Positions 1 through 10,639 of a DNA stretch of 64,000 nt are shown here, in pieces. Numbering within the stretch: the stretch's first letter is position 1; each line of letters opens with the position of its first letter. The position numbers and the translations under genes were made by a program. Origin of the DNA: Polytrichum commune (Eukaryota > Streptophyta > Polytrichopsida > Polytrichales > Polytrichaceae); contig OX485805.1 of the NCBI GenBank assembly GCA_950295325.1, positions 16,045,501 through 16,109,500 on the forward strand, in the 5' to 3' direction. The notes under the pieces were generated by a model. That model had not been told where the DNA came from. It did not search any database and worked only from the letters and a program-made list of their open reading frames with translations.

Positions 1-2650
1 GAGTACTTGATAAAATTTGAAGACACAAATTAATACCTTTAAAAATGTATGACATTGAGACAGCCCAAATCAAGCCTCGAGTATAAATAAGCCTCTAGAG
101 ATTCATGGCACATGAAGTGCGATTTTGTGTACATGCTTGCATCCAACACCGACCAATCTCTGTCGTCTAACAAGGCCCCAAAAACAAAAGGTACCCAACA
201 TGGAGGATCCAGTGAGCTTAGAACTAACAAACTTGTTGTTTCCATCCAATCACCTTGTTAACCAAATCATGTGCATCAAGTGATCACCCATAGCAATGTT
301 ACCAACGATGAATGGAGTAGTGGCAACACTAAAGGCCAGACATTGTTGGCGTAGGTTGTCAACTGCGATGAGAAGATTTTCATCGAAGTCCACGTTTGCA
401 TTGGCCTGGCAACTGTGAATTGGAATGCCATGGATGGGAAAGTGGGGCTTGCCACTTGGCTAACATCGTAGGACAGCACCTGACCTGTTATGTTGAGTAC
501 TGTATATGTCACCAAGCTTTTGGTGATTCTGTCGATTGCAAACATGCCCACCAATTGAGTTTGACATTACTAATTGGATTACATCCTTGTAGTCTTCACA
601 GATTCAACCCATACTACCAACTAGTGGAAATTGTGGATAATATGACCTTAGGAGTATCACAACTTAATGTACACAGTAGATATGAAAAAAGCAGTGTTAG
701 ATCATATTGCTCGCATGTTTTAATGTCGAGGCAGCAACTACGTCTACCTCCCACAAAGATCAGTGTCTCCAGAAACTGATCTGGAGTTGCTAAACATATT
801 CAAAATAATGTTACAAAGATTCGTTACACTATAAAGTCTCTTAAGAGTGGAAACATTGAACCAGGAGGTCCGGGGATGGTGACATCTACTCTAGGAAAGT
901 CTCTCCTAATTTGTTCTAAATTCGACATCAAATATGCAATTCTTTTTTCTGATTTTTCCGACACAAATGATAGATAAAATGGACTCCTCCCAATTATTCC
1001 CTCTTTCCAAGCTTGTTGCTCATCTTTGTAAAGAACATTATGAAGTCATTCAAAGCATCAAAAGTGGTTAGAACCAGCTGTTACGTTTATACACGTGGGA
1101 GGTTGGTTGCCAACTTGGGATATGTTAAGTCTGGCGAAGATATGTCGGTAACAACAGAGTGCGATATTCAGTTGCAAGTTATATGTTTCATACCTGCACA
1201 ATGGCATCAATGCTGCTTTGATCCAAGCTGTTGAGTGTTGTGCCCAAGTCAAAGATTACTCTGCCCGAGGAGGTTGTGGTGTTGAAAGCAAAGTTGGATG
1301 AAGGGATGCCCATATCCACTCCAACCCACTGTGATGCCCACCATGGAGACATAGTAGAATGTGGGATGCAGTGTTCAAGATTGAAGCCCTCATATGAGTT
1401 TCATTTTGAAGGGCTCTCAAATTTCAATTGTTGAGTTGAAGGGCTGGTTCAAATCCAAGACGTCAATCTAAGAATATAAAAATGAAATATAAAACTCATA
1501 TTAAACTTGTGCATGAATTATATGGTACATGCTTCTAGTACAATGTGAAGGATTAAGAGTCAATCGTCTAACTCCACTTCTTGTAGTAACAAAATACCCT
1601 ACACTTGTTGGTTCTTGTGGTGGGCATATTATATTACGGACTTCAAGTGACGTCTTCATTTTCAATTTGGGGTTGTGTTTGAAAGGGTTGTTTTGAGAGA
1701 GGTATATGTTGAAGGGCCAAATCGCATTTGAAGGGCATCGAAGACTTCAATCTTGAACACTGGTGGGATGCACTGGGACACTGAGGATTGATGTCTGATT
1801 GATGAGTCCAGGGGCACCGCTGGATGTGGACCCAAATTGCAGAGTGGAAGTGGACGTTGTTGCCGCACTTTTATTAGACCAAGCAGTAGGAGAACACTTC
1901 GGAGTAAATACTAGCCATCTGGCTGGGCAGTGATATAGCACCTTGGCCAAACCCTATCAGGCCATCGGCCCTGTTGAAGATCCTGGTTTGAATCTGCCCA
2001 CACCCGAACTGGGGACCTTCAAGTGCAGTTGCCGGTTCCAATAGAGTCCGTCAGAGTGATGGTGTCCGTTACAAAGTGCCCATCTATTGTGCTACCATCC
2101 CCACAGATGTAAGCATAATGGTCTTACAACACCACAGTCTAACCTCGTTAATACGACACTCGTTTATGCTACACCCTCGATATTACGACACATTTTTGTA
2201 AGACCAAACTTTTTAGTTCAAAACTCCCTCTTTTATACGTCTACGACACTCGATAATGCGACATTTGAAATCTCCATTTTGTCATATTAAAGAGGTAGTT
2301 AATGCTAAAATTTCTTTTATCTATGTTATGTGCATCTAACATACATCCATTTTCACTTGGGAACTACTTGGGAACTTTACTCATCATTGGGAACTTAATG
2401 AGAATTAGGGTTACTAGTGGAGAGTGGACATGGTTAGAGTAAGAGTGGCCTCCTGCCTAGATGGAAGGGGAAGAGTTTACTGAGCTAGAATTGAGTATTG
2501 ATGAGTTGGTGGATGTTTCATCGGAAACCAATTCTACACAAGACTTTGATCTTAATGTTGATCTAGATTCAGTAGATGTGGATGATGTTGCTCCACCCAC
2601 ATTAGAGCTTAGTGATGCTAAACATCATGCATCATTATTGTCTAGTTTCT

Positions 2651-4357
2651 TGTGAGGCCAAAACCACCCCCCTTAGGCGTCCTAGTCCGGGTGATGGTGT
2701 TGAGAATCACATGTATTGTTCGTATCAAAAGAATGATCTCTTTGCATCCCAAGGCATACATGTCATTTTGAATCACTTTGTTTATTAGTAATGACCTCTT
2801 GGCTTGTGACCGAATTGGCCTTCTCAAGAGTCCAACCGGCAGCCTTGGCAACACAAGCTCTCAAGGGTATTCTCCTTGCGCCTTTGATTATCCTCTCCTT
2901 CACCTTGCCAATGCTAGAGTCCTCCTCCCTCTCCATTGTTATATAAGTGATTGATTTTTTTACCAACAAGGATGTAAGTGTTGAAAAACACTCCCTCAAT
3001 GGTTAACCTCAAATATAGTTGCTTGTAAAAACCCCACACCCTCCTAGCTATCTAACCACACAACTCACACATTGACTAATTTCATTAAGTCTTCTCCCTA
3101 AGTCCTAATTCTAAGTCACTAGGATAATGGCACTAAAGTTTGGCCAAGTAAGCTTGTATGCTGCCCCACCGTAAGTTCGTCTGTTGGCCCAACCGTAAGC
3201 TTATATGCTGCCCAACCGGTAAGCTCTTCTGCTGCCCAGCCGTGAGCTCGTCTGCTGGCCCAACCGTAAGCTTATATGCTGCCCAACCGGTTAAGCTTGT
3301 CTGCTGCCCAACTGTAAGTTTATATGCTGCCCAGCCGTAAGCTCGTCTGCTGACCCAACCGTAAGCTTATATGCTGCCCAACCGGTAAGCTCTTCTGCTG
3401 CCCAGCCGTGAGCTCGTCTGCTGGCCCAACCGTAAGCTTATATGCTGCCCAACCGGTTAAGCTTGTCTGCTGCCCAACTGTAAGCTTATATGCTGCCCAG
3501 CCGTAAGCTCGTCTGCTGACCCAACCATAAGCTTATATGCTGCCCAACCGTAAGCTCAGTCTGATGGGCAGAGCCTAGTATATTTGCACTAAGGTTTGGC
3601 CAAGCTCCTTAATGGCCCTAAATTAACACACAAATTAGGAGGCTACCTAAGGGATTTCAAACTACAAACTAATTTGGTGACTCTACCTTCTAATCAAATA
3701 CTTTTCTACTTGGTCTCTATGATTTGGAATAAGTAACTAAACTAGCTCCCTAACATCACTAAGGCTAACTAATCCACACATGTGGCCTTCAAGCTATAAG
3801 AGCTTACTCCCATGGGGTGAATTGAGAGAGAGAGCTTAACTAACTAACTTCACTAGAAAACTAACAATCCACACACGTGGCTCAAGCTCTTAGGAGCTTG
3901 CTCCCTTGAGAGCGCTTGATGGAGAGAGAGGAAAATGAGAGAGAAAACACCTTAAGTAGCAAAGAGGGAGAGAGGGGGAGAGGGAGAGAAAAGTGAGGAT
4001 AGGGTGAGAGGATTAGCACCTCCAATCACAATCCCTTAATCTTCACCTTCAAAGTAGGGACTAATCCCCTTCCACCAAGCTTCCTTCTTCCTAAACTAAC
4101 AAGATGGATCCAAAAGTGGGCATTTAACCCGCGGAGCTCACCTTGCCTCACCTTACCCCTTACTCACATAATCAAGGCATTCTCCTATTGAACTCAACCC
4201 TTGAAATAACCACCCAACACATTCTAATGCCTAAACTTAAATCCACACCACACTTCACTCTTTTTATGTTTTGTGAATAATCGTAACACCTCAAAGTCAA
4301 ACTAAAATTGGTTTCGAAGAGTTAATCACCACATGTGGGCACCATTTTGGGCTCACA
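2651..4357. mobile_element. Solo-LTR-like element, 1707 bp, TSD TTTCT
   Basis: The unit starts TGTGAGGCCAAAA and ends TTTTGGGCTCACA, so the termini are inverted repeats matching at 12 of 13 positions and obey the TG...CA rule. It is flanked by the 5-bp duplication TTTCT (2646-2650 and 4358-4362). The homologous element at 24 kb lacks it, giving an empty-site comparison. No gag-pol frame is present and I see no internal LTR pair, so a solo LTR is the simplest reading. A small non-autonomous LTR element remains possible. It carries a complex minisatellite (3148-3563), a GA-rich tract near 3900-4010 and an internal duplication near 3772 and 3869. Transcription direction cannot be assigned. Confidence 0.75.
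3148..3563. repeat. Minisatellite with 23/24-bp monomers in a 166-bp higher-order unit
   Basis: Monomers follow the pattern GTAAGCTTATATGCTGCCCA-ACC and come in GTCTGCTG, TATATGCTG and TTCTGCTG variants. Seven monomers of 23+24+24+24+23+24+24 bp make a 166-bp unit. The ACCGGTAAGCTCTTC junction recurs exactly 166 bp apart (3215 and 3381). About 2.4 higher-order copies are present. The array is bracketed by a near-identical 19-20 bp direct repeat, GCACTAA[A/G]GTTTGGCCAAG, at about 3129 and 3584. It lies inside the solo-LTR-like element. A short open frame crosses the array, but its residues cycle with the repeat and I do not treat it as a gene. Confidence 0.95.
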
Positions 4358-4812
4358 TTTCTTATCAAAGAACTCTTTATATTTTGATGTTAATGAAATC
4401 ATTAGTTTTCAAAAGTTAGTAGGGAATTTAAATAAGATGACAATTGCTAACTTGGGTAGGCAACACCAAAAATCTTCGGACCCCTATTTCAAGAGTTCTT
4501 GAGAATGTTTGTATTTGTTCGGAGTTATAAGTTATTATTTCATACCATCTATATTGCTTAAACTCGTTGTATATACTTTTAAGCTCATGTTACTTATGTT
4601 TTCGTATTCACTCAATAACACAACAACTTTACGCCATTGTCATATCAATGAGAAGACAACACCTCGATAATACGACTTTTTCTGAGTTTCCCAAACGTGT
4701 CAAACTAAAGAAGGAGAACAAAACTAGGTTTTGAGGTAGTTATCAACACCAGTTCGTAGCTTGGATCCTTATATCAACATTGGTGTTGCTACAGTAAATT
4801 GTAGGGTGTGTC

Positions 4813-4898
4813 GTGTGGTACTTTTGGGCCACCCCCTTTCGAGGGAGCCTAAAAGTATCACACAAGCCCTTCGGTGAAGGTGGCCTGCATTTGCAGGC
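4813..4898. other. Cluster of three consecutive hairpins
   Basis: GTGTGGTACTTTTGGG (4813-4828) pairs with CCTAAAAGTATCACAC (4848-4863) at 14 of 16 positions. Its apical part can fold CCCT-TTCG-AGGG, a UUCG-type loop. It is followed by CCTTC-GGT-GAAGG (4868-4880) and the perfect GCCTGCA-TT-TGCAGGC (4883-4898). The cluster lies just inside the left end of the 4.5 kb LTR-like block. Its function is unknown. Confidence 0.6.
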
Positions 4899-6219
4899 GC
4901 CCAAGCCGAACCCGGATGATAGATGTATAACGTGAGTAGTTAGATTTTTAAGGGAGATTAAATATGCGTCGTAGTACCTCCGGAAGTTGGGCCTTAGTTT
5001 TTTACTAGTGTGGCTTTAAACTCCATTAACCAATTTCATATCTAGTTCTAACCTTAACCTACAACCTATTCTACGCGCAGACGCACCAGCCTTGAAACCA
5101 AGGCAATCCTAATTTGTGAATTGGGATGGTTCTGATACACCCAACCGGGTGTGACTTATACCACCCTAACTCAACGAACGGAATAACGACAATTTGATGG
5201 ACCATTCAATTATTCCTATTTCTTTATTTAGTTCTATTTAGTTTTCTAAGCGGGGGAACTTGGTCTAAGTCCCACCCTTCACACAAATTCCTTCTTAATT
5301 ACTTACTTTTGTTTGCACGTCCTAACTCACTACATTAACATATTAGGCATCACCCCTTACCTGGTTGGTGCACCCCTTACCTCGGAATCTTCTAAGGCCT
5401 CGTGCAAGTCCTTTGAAGGTCGAGTAACATCTCAAACCCTTCGGACATCAATGGTTCGAAGGGTGGTGTCACTCTACCGAGTTAAGTTTCCGATTCGGGT
5501 CTCTTGCCAACAAGGGTTTACGATTTATTTTGTATGTTTTGATTGTTAAATATGTTTACACTGGATAGACCACGAAATGCAACTCAATGGGACCAGGGTG
5601 ACGGGCAACCTGTAGGTTCAACCTGTTGCGCAATCTTCATAAATTGGGGCCATTACTCCCAATCTATGGGGCCAACAACATAATAGTGGATTCGCGGGTC
5701 ATTAACCCCACCTTTCCACCAACAACATTCAGAGTGGTCGTGTCGGTGATTAATCCGACTTACCACACACGAAATTTGCTAATAAATGAAGCTATTACCA
5801 CAAAACATACCAAGGGCCCCGAAAACAATGGAGTTGGGTATTCCCTTGGCGGTCAAGTGGTCAAGCCACTTGACCTTACGAGATAGGTGAGTGGGTTTAT
5901 AGATGCGTACCTTAGCCGCGCTCCCTCCAACCCTAAATGGAAGGCTAGCGTTAGTAAATTTACCTCAATTCTCCTCGGTTGATTTGGACTCGATGTAGGC
6001 TGAGCCGCTACCTCCTTCCTTGCTCCACTTCCCTAGCGTCGACCTTGCCTCCTTCTTTGTAACTAGTTTGGTAGTAAGCGTACCTTAGTTAACAATTAAA
6101 ATATAAAGTATTTATTCTGCACTGTAATTTAATCCTAAGAATAATATTTATACTTAGTGCACCTAATTATCTTTCCAATGATCTAAAAATCACTTGAATC
6201 GGATAAGAAATACAAGAGT

Positions 6220-6920
6220 TATGAGGGTTGGAAGTGTGAGGTCGATTCAACCGACCCTTCCAACCCACCTATCTAGCTTCTAACTTCAAAAATTCATAGC
6301 ACATTCCTTACTACTTGGGTCTAGGCTTTCCTTATACCATTGGAAAGCTATGAATATGTTCTAACTAAGAAAATTATGACATCAGCAGGTTAAGCTAATA
6401 GAAATTCAGCAGACTCCTTGTAACACAACAGTCAATCAAGAAGGCTTAAACTATGTATCTCGCCTTCAACAATTCATATCTAATTCAAATCTTATTCAAA
6501 TCAAACGTTCTATATAACCTTGGAGAGATATTAAAAATATGTATTTGACAAAAATATGTGATTAAAAAGGTAAGCCGAAGTGAACCCAGCAGATCCTCTG
6601 TAATGCAGCAGTCAACCAAAAGTTCTCAAACTATGTGTCCCATCTTGTACAATTCATATCTAATTCAAATCATGCTCAAATAAAATTTTCTAAGCCATTT
6701 TGGAATGCTACACAAAAGTTCTACTTGGGAAAAATATAACTTCTTGGAATTAAAATTCCTATTGGGCTTGCAGGTCTGATCCAGCAGCCGCTACCCACAA
6801 GACCACCCAGTTTTTTCTACTCCATCTTTGAAAATCCATAACTAATTGTCATCTTAACCAAATCACAAATGGGAAACGGCTATGGATAGCTATAGGAAAT
6901 CTCTCTAAGAAAAAAATGAT
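6220..6920. repeat. Degenerate tandem array, about 180-bp unit
   Basis: Two clear copies start at CAGCAGACTCCTTGTAACAC (6408) and CAGCAGATCCTCTGTAATGC (6588), 180 bp apart. Both continue into ACAATTCATATCTAATTCAAAT. Weaker copies are visible upstream (about 6230, AAAATTCATAGCAC) and downstream (about 6780, CAGCAGCCGC then AAATCCATAACTAA). Arrays of this kind are common in long LTRs and UTRs of plant Ty3-type elements. Confidence 0.7.
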
Positions 6921-7061
6921 AAGTATCTTTTTCTAGCTTCTGAACTAAGCCTTCAGGGCATTGGCAGATGAGGTCTACAATGCCTCCACTCAAAATTCTA
7001 CCATCCAACCTACCTCTATAAAAGAAGGAATCATTTTGTTGGTGTGTTAATAAACACACAT

Positions 7062-7278
7062 TCTAACTAGGAGAGAGAGTAGAGGAGGTTCTCATGCCTT
7101 TCTTTTAGGCCATTGAGAATGCATGCTAAAGGATTTTTCCTAACTACATTGAAGCAGGGCTTCGCCCAAGCATTAGAGGAAGAGAGAGTAGAAGAGTTTT
7201 TCAAGCCCTTGTCTTAAGCCATTGAGAATACATGCTAAAGGATTTTTTCCTAACTACATTGAAGCAGGGCTTCGCCAA
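7062..7278. repeat. 109-bp tandem duplication
   Basis: The segment with CCATTGAGAATGCATGCTAA and ACTACATTGAAGCAGGGCTT occurs at 7110 and again at 7219 with few changes. It lies inside the 4.5 kb LTR-like block. Confidence 0.9.
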
Positions 7279-7621
7279 AAACTAGAAAAAAAAAAAAGCT
7301 ACAAGGTGGAAGGAGGGGTTTTTAAACCCTCTTACAAAAGGGTTGGACCCCTCCTCCACCGGATCCATTTTTCAAACCCTTTCCCGAAATTTTGGCTCGA
7401 GGGTTTTCCCGGTTGAGGTTGCCACCCTTTCGCTGAGGTGGCTCCGACGGGTACCTTAGAAATCTTTCTAATTTTTTGCCATCGAGTTGGCAAGGGGGCA
7501 AGTGGGCAAGTAGCCCCCTTGCTCTCTTTCTTTTTTGTCTTCAAAAGTCTTCAAGCCGATTTTGTCTTCTTACGTAAAACACCTCCATTAGTTTTGTGTG
7601 CCTCACACTAACTAATAAACT

Positions 7622-7760
7622 AACACTTGCTTAGCTAGCATTTACTAACATTTGCTTAATAGCTAGCATCTACTAATATTTGCTTAGCTAGCATCTACTA
7701 ACATTTGCTTAATAGCTAGCATCTACTAATATTCGCTTAGCTAGTTGTTTTTACTAGCTA
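7622..7760. repeat. Minisatellite of alternating 25-bp and 28-bp units
   Basis: Units read A-A/T-A-C/T-TTGCTTAGCTAGCATCTACTA (25 bp). They alternate with a 28-bp version that has an extra AAT before AGCTAGC. This makes a 53-bp higher-order unit, about 2.5 copies. Confidence 0.9.
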
Positions 7761-9681
7761 GCTTATTTTTTCTACTTTTCTATCTTCTAGCACTACTTAG
7801 TTTCATTTTGACCTTCCTTCTTCTAGGCTAAATGCTAAATGAACTAATTTTCCCTAAATTCCCTATCAATTCTAACTTTTAATGCTAACATTCTAACTAA
7901 AAGTGATCCCGCGGAGTGGTGGACCACTCAAAGGGTTCACATGTCGGCTGCTGGATATAACTATTTTTAGCAATGTCAGATTCTCGTTTGTAGTGTACCG
8001 TGCAGTAGTGAGGGAAAGTGCTCTTCTCTCTGTTAAGAGCATATCCACCCTGCCGCGTTAAAGGGACTTGGCAAGCTGTGGTACAACTTTTTGGTCTCAG
8101 AATAGTCGTTTTAGAATTTTGATAGGATGTGAATTCATATTGTCACTCAGAATGTGAAATGGACGCTAAAGTAGGTCATTAGTGACCAATTATCCGAAAT
8201 GAGCTAAGGGTGAGACATTTAGTACATATGAAACAGATCCCAAGAGGAAGGGTCTTTTGGGCAGGGCAATAGACATGTGACCAAGTCGAAGAGCCTTATG
8301 AAATCTGATTCTAAGAGACGAGGTAGTTAATTTAGGGGATATAGAGAAGAAGAGAGAGAGGAGAAAGGCAGTCCTCTCGAGAAGAGAGTCTCCCTCATCT
8401 TGCAGTTTTTGAGCCATTTCAGCTTGGGTGTGAAGCCCTTTTGAATGTACATCTTACTCTACATAATATCATAAGCGTGAAGCTATATTATCACTTGTGT
8501 GTATGAGGATCGAAATTGTAATATTGTTGGTTGTGTTGTGTGAATCAACTGAATTAAATTGAATACTTTCTGGAACGTGAAGTAACCAGTGGGGAATGAT
8601 TTGATGTGTCTGTGTGATTGTGAACTCTACCAATTATCGTAACGAGAGTGTGAAATTCTTGTTCGTAGTAAGAGTTTCTGAAGTGTCACCCCTTAAGTGA
8701 AACAGGATTAAGTGAATTCCTGAAGTTTGTGTGATCGAAGTGAAACTGCATAAAGCATTGAGAATGCTTTGAATCTGTGTTCCCTCGTTATAAGTGGCAT
8801 GTGAAATGCCCTCGTGAATAAGTGCGTACATTCACCTTGACCAATCAGTAAAAGAGGATTGTTACAACACTCTTGGAGGGAAAGTCATAATCATTTAAAC
8901 GCCAAAGTGAACTTACCTAATGTTATTAAATGAGGTTGACGTGCAGAAAGTCACGATGAAATTGAATCCCAATTTGAGTGTCGTCTTCTAAGTTGAAATT
9001 TGTGTCAGAAGTGAATTTCAAGTATCCTCGTCTTGCGAGTGATTGAGATCGAATGCGTGAAGCAGTGTGATCATCATAAATCCCTTGAGATTATTTATGT
9101 GTGTGAATTGAAATAGGAATGTGAAATTCCTTGAGGCCGACTCTATGATGTAAGTTCTGCAGATTTAATCAAGAGTTTCCCAGTCAAATAACTAATTGTG
9201 CCTGGATGTATGAGACGGAAAATGTGTCAGTTATGGGCGAGATCTTGTTTTTGCGAGCAATCTTCTTTTTCCTCAGAGTTCAGAGTGTCGTAGTAATTCG
9301 TCATAAATGAGCGAGGTCTGATACCCCATTCGAACTAGAAATTAGTGTCGAAAACCCATCAGTCCCAAGGGAGAGCGAAAGAGGAGATTACTCAAACTGA
9401 ATTCAGTGGAGAACCAATTTTGAGGTTAAATCCTCCGAGAGCAGGCTCGTTCGGTGATCAAGTTGCTCGTGGGGAGAAAGGGAATACCTGTATGCACAAA
9501 GCTGCAATGAAGTTTGCTCAAGTTTAGCAATATTCACCACCTTGGGAAGAGGTAGGCGAATTGAACCTGCGAAGCTTTGAAGTGAAAACGCTGTTCCTAG
9601 GAGAAGGGAGAAGAAGCAGTCGCGCGGAGTCAGGAAGAAGACGTTGTGAAGGCGGAAGAAAGAGAGAGACATTAAACCCAT

Positions 9682-10615
9682 ATCGTTTGGGTGAGAGGAA
9701 GAAGGCAGCAATAAAAGGAGGAGTGGCCAGCTCCTTTGTCGAGAACTTGACGCTGACTGGTTATTGGCTACTGTTACTGGTTACTAGTTATTAAGACTAT
9801 GGTTACTGGTTACTCAGACTATGGCCCTACCTTTCAGACGTGACTTGACACTGGTTACTGGTGACTAGACTATGGCCGTGCCGTGTAGACTATGGTCCTG
9901 CGATTAGACTCTTACGGTCCCGGTTCGGTTCGGTTCTAGACTCGGTCACTAGGTTACTGTCACACGTTAGACTTTTGTTAATTTTAATAATTAATGCATT
10001 CAATTCCACTGTGATAGTGTTAAGTCTAAAACTGGCTAAGGAAATAATTCATTTCTGTGGTCTTTATCTAATGTAATTAAATCAATCACTTAACCATAGA
10101 AGGAGTCAATTGTGAACATGATATCATTACTAACTGTGGTGTGGCCTTTTGGTACTTGGTTACTTTACTGAAGAGACTATGGTTCACTCAAGGTGTGGAT
10201 GCCTTGGGTTTTCTGAGACTATGGCGTACTCAAATGTCTATGGCTGAGCTGTGACTCCCTGAATTGCAAAACACATTATAAGAGTGATGTTACTGACGAG
10301 AGTGGGTTGTGAGGGAGTGACTGATCAATTGCATGTACGGCTGTGAGTGATCCCCAACCTTAATTAAATCAATCCTAAAACTCACTCTAGAAGTCTTTTT
10401 CCCTGTGTTTGTTGTCCTAAATTCATCTTAATTCCCTTGTAATCTATCAATTAACTCAATGGTGATCCCTAGATGTAACACCTGACACTCATTTGGTCTC
10501 CCCTGTGTGGTTTTCTTAATTGGAACCCAATCTAAAAACCTATCTACACAAGCCCTTTAACGCGGCCTTGGAGAAAAACCTTCCCCACCCCTCCCCAACA
10601 CCGAGGCCTTGATTG
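9682..10615. other. Intergenic, low-complexity tract, no gene seen
   Basis: This lies upstream of the protease pseudogene on the minus strand. From about 9770 to 10230 the words GACTATGG and TGGTTACTGGTTAC recur irregularly, including CGGTTCGGTTCGG near 9922. No reading frame resembling a known protein was found. Confidence 0.5.
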
Positions 10616-10639
10616 TCAAGGCTCTTCAAACTTCCGGCT

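Larger units (their letters stand above)
2461..4502 (+). pseudogene. Tigger/pogo transposase C-terminal remnant, split by an LTR element
   Basis: The frame from 2461 encodes an acidic tail (FTELELSIDELVDVSS, DVDDVAPPTLELSDAKHHAS). It resumes at 4363 as NSLYFDVNEIISFQKLVG, ANLGRQHQKS and PYFKSS, with a stop at 4500-4502. The last base before the insertion (2650) and the first two after the second TSD (4363-4364) form one codon, so the insertion sits inside one continuous frame of 109 residues. Plant pogo/Tigger-derived proteins have a similar acidic and helical C-terminus. A stop codon lies immediately upstream of 2461 and the HTH and DDE domains are absent, so this is only the tail of a decayed transposase. 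The second copy at 23977-24686 encodes a related tail with its own frameshifts. Confidence 0.7.
2135..4725 (+). mobile_element. Tc1/mariner pogo (Tigger-type) element, internally deleted and split by an LTR insertion
   Basis: The 5' end begins CAGTCTAACCTCGTTAATAC and is followed by two more iterations of a CTCGnTAnTACGACAC-like motif to about 2260. The 3' end carries CCTCGATAATACGAC (about 4670) and a terminal block of CGTGTCAAACTAAAGAAGG. Its reverse complement resembles the 5' terminus, as expected of imperfect TIRs. The 3' half encodes the transposase C-terminal tail. The DDE core is missing, so the copy is non-autonomous. An inverted relative lies at 23977-24686; it shows the 5' and 3' parts joined and confirms that 2651-4357 is foreign to this element. 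The element sits in an exon of the aspartic protease pseudogene, just upstream of the YGDGS-like motif. Boundaries are good to about 10 bp. Confidence 0.75.
4800..9303. mobile_element. Possible LTR-type non-coding element, 4.5 kb, candidate TSD TAAAT
   Basis: Protease-like sequence stops at about 4794 and may resume near 9304. The intervening block starts TGTAGGGTGTGTCG and ends GTAATTCGTCA, flanked by TAAAT on both sides (4795-4799 and 9304-9308). No gag, protease, RT, RNaseH or integrase frame is readable, and I did not find a matching LTR pair. It could be a solo LTR of a large element, a large retrotransposon derivative (LARD), or two adjacent insertions. It contains a hairpin cluster at 4813-4898, a degenerate 180-bp tandem array at 6220-6920, a 109-bp duplication at 7062-7278 and a minisatellite at 7622-7760. 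Boundaries are inferred from the TSD and the host frame and are uncertain. Confidence 0.4.
224..9681 (-). pseudogene. A1-family (nepenthesin-type) aspartic protease pseudogene, interrupted by nested transposons
   Basis: Minus-strand segments, read in order, match the nepenthesin-like aspartic protease plan. A leader with a hydrophobic run (FFSLLLGTAFSLQSFA) starts at about 9681. A decayed N-terminal piece (GGFNLKIGSPLNSV) is near 9440-9400. A Cys-rich piece lies at 4793-4743. The YGDGS-like motif (YAYICGDGSTIDGHFV) is at 2123-2030. FGCGQ, then GADGLxGxG-like NRADGLIGFGQG, LPSQM and FSYCLV lie at 2008-1877. LQFGSTSSGAPG is near 1820. The second catalytic region at 1329-1195 reads FDLGTT, where DSGT or DTGT is expected. 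PTFPSMAFQF, then FIVGNIAMGD and a GWKQQVC end, follow, with the stop at 224-226. Two intervals look like introns: 1194-916 (CAG|GTATGA donor) and 861-485 (ACAG|GT acceptor). Frameshifts and in-frame stops are frequent, and the DTG of the first active site is not recognisable. Family members are usually secreted or vacuolar endopeptidases of 400-500 residues. The 3' half is strong; the piece beyond the 4.5 kb block is less certain. Confidence 0.75.

Noticed and set aside
3158..3340. 60-codon Cys-rich frame as a secreted peptide gene
   Set aside because: It lies wholly in the 23/24-bp minisatellite and repeats with it.
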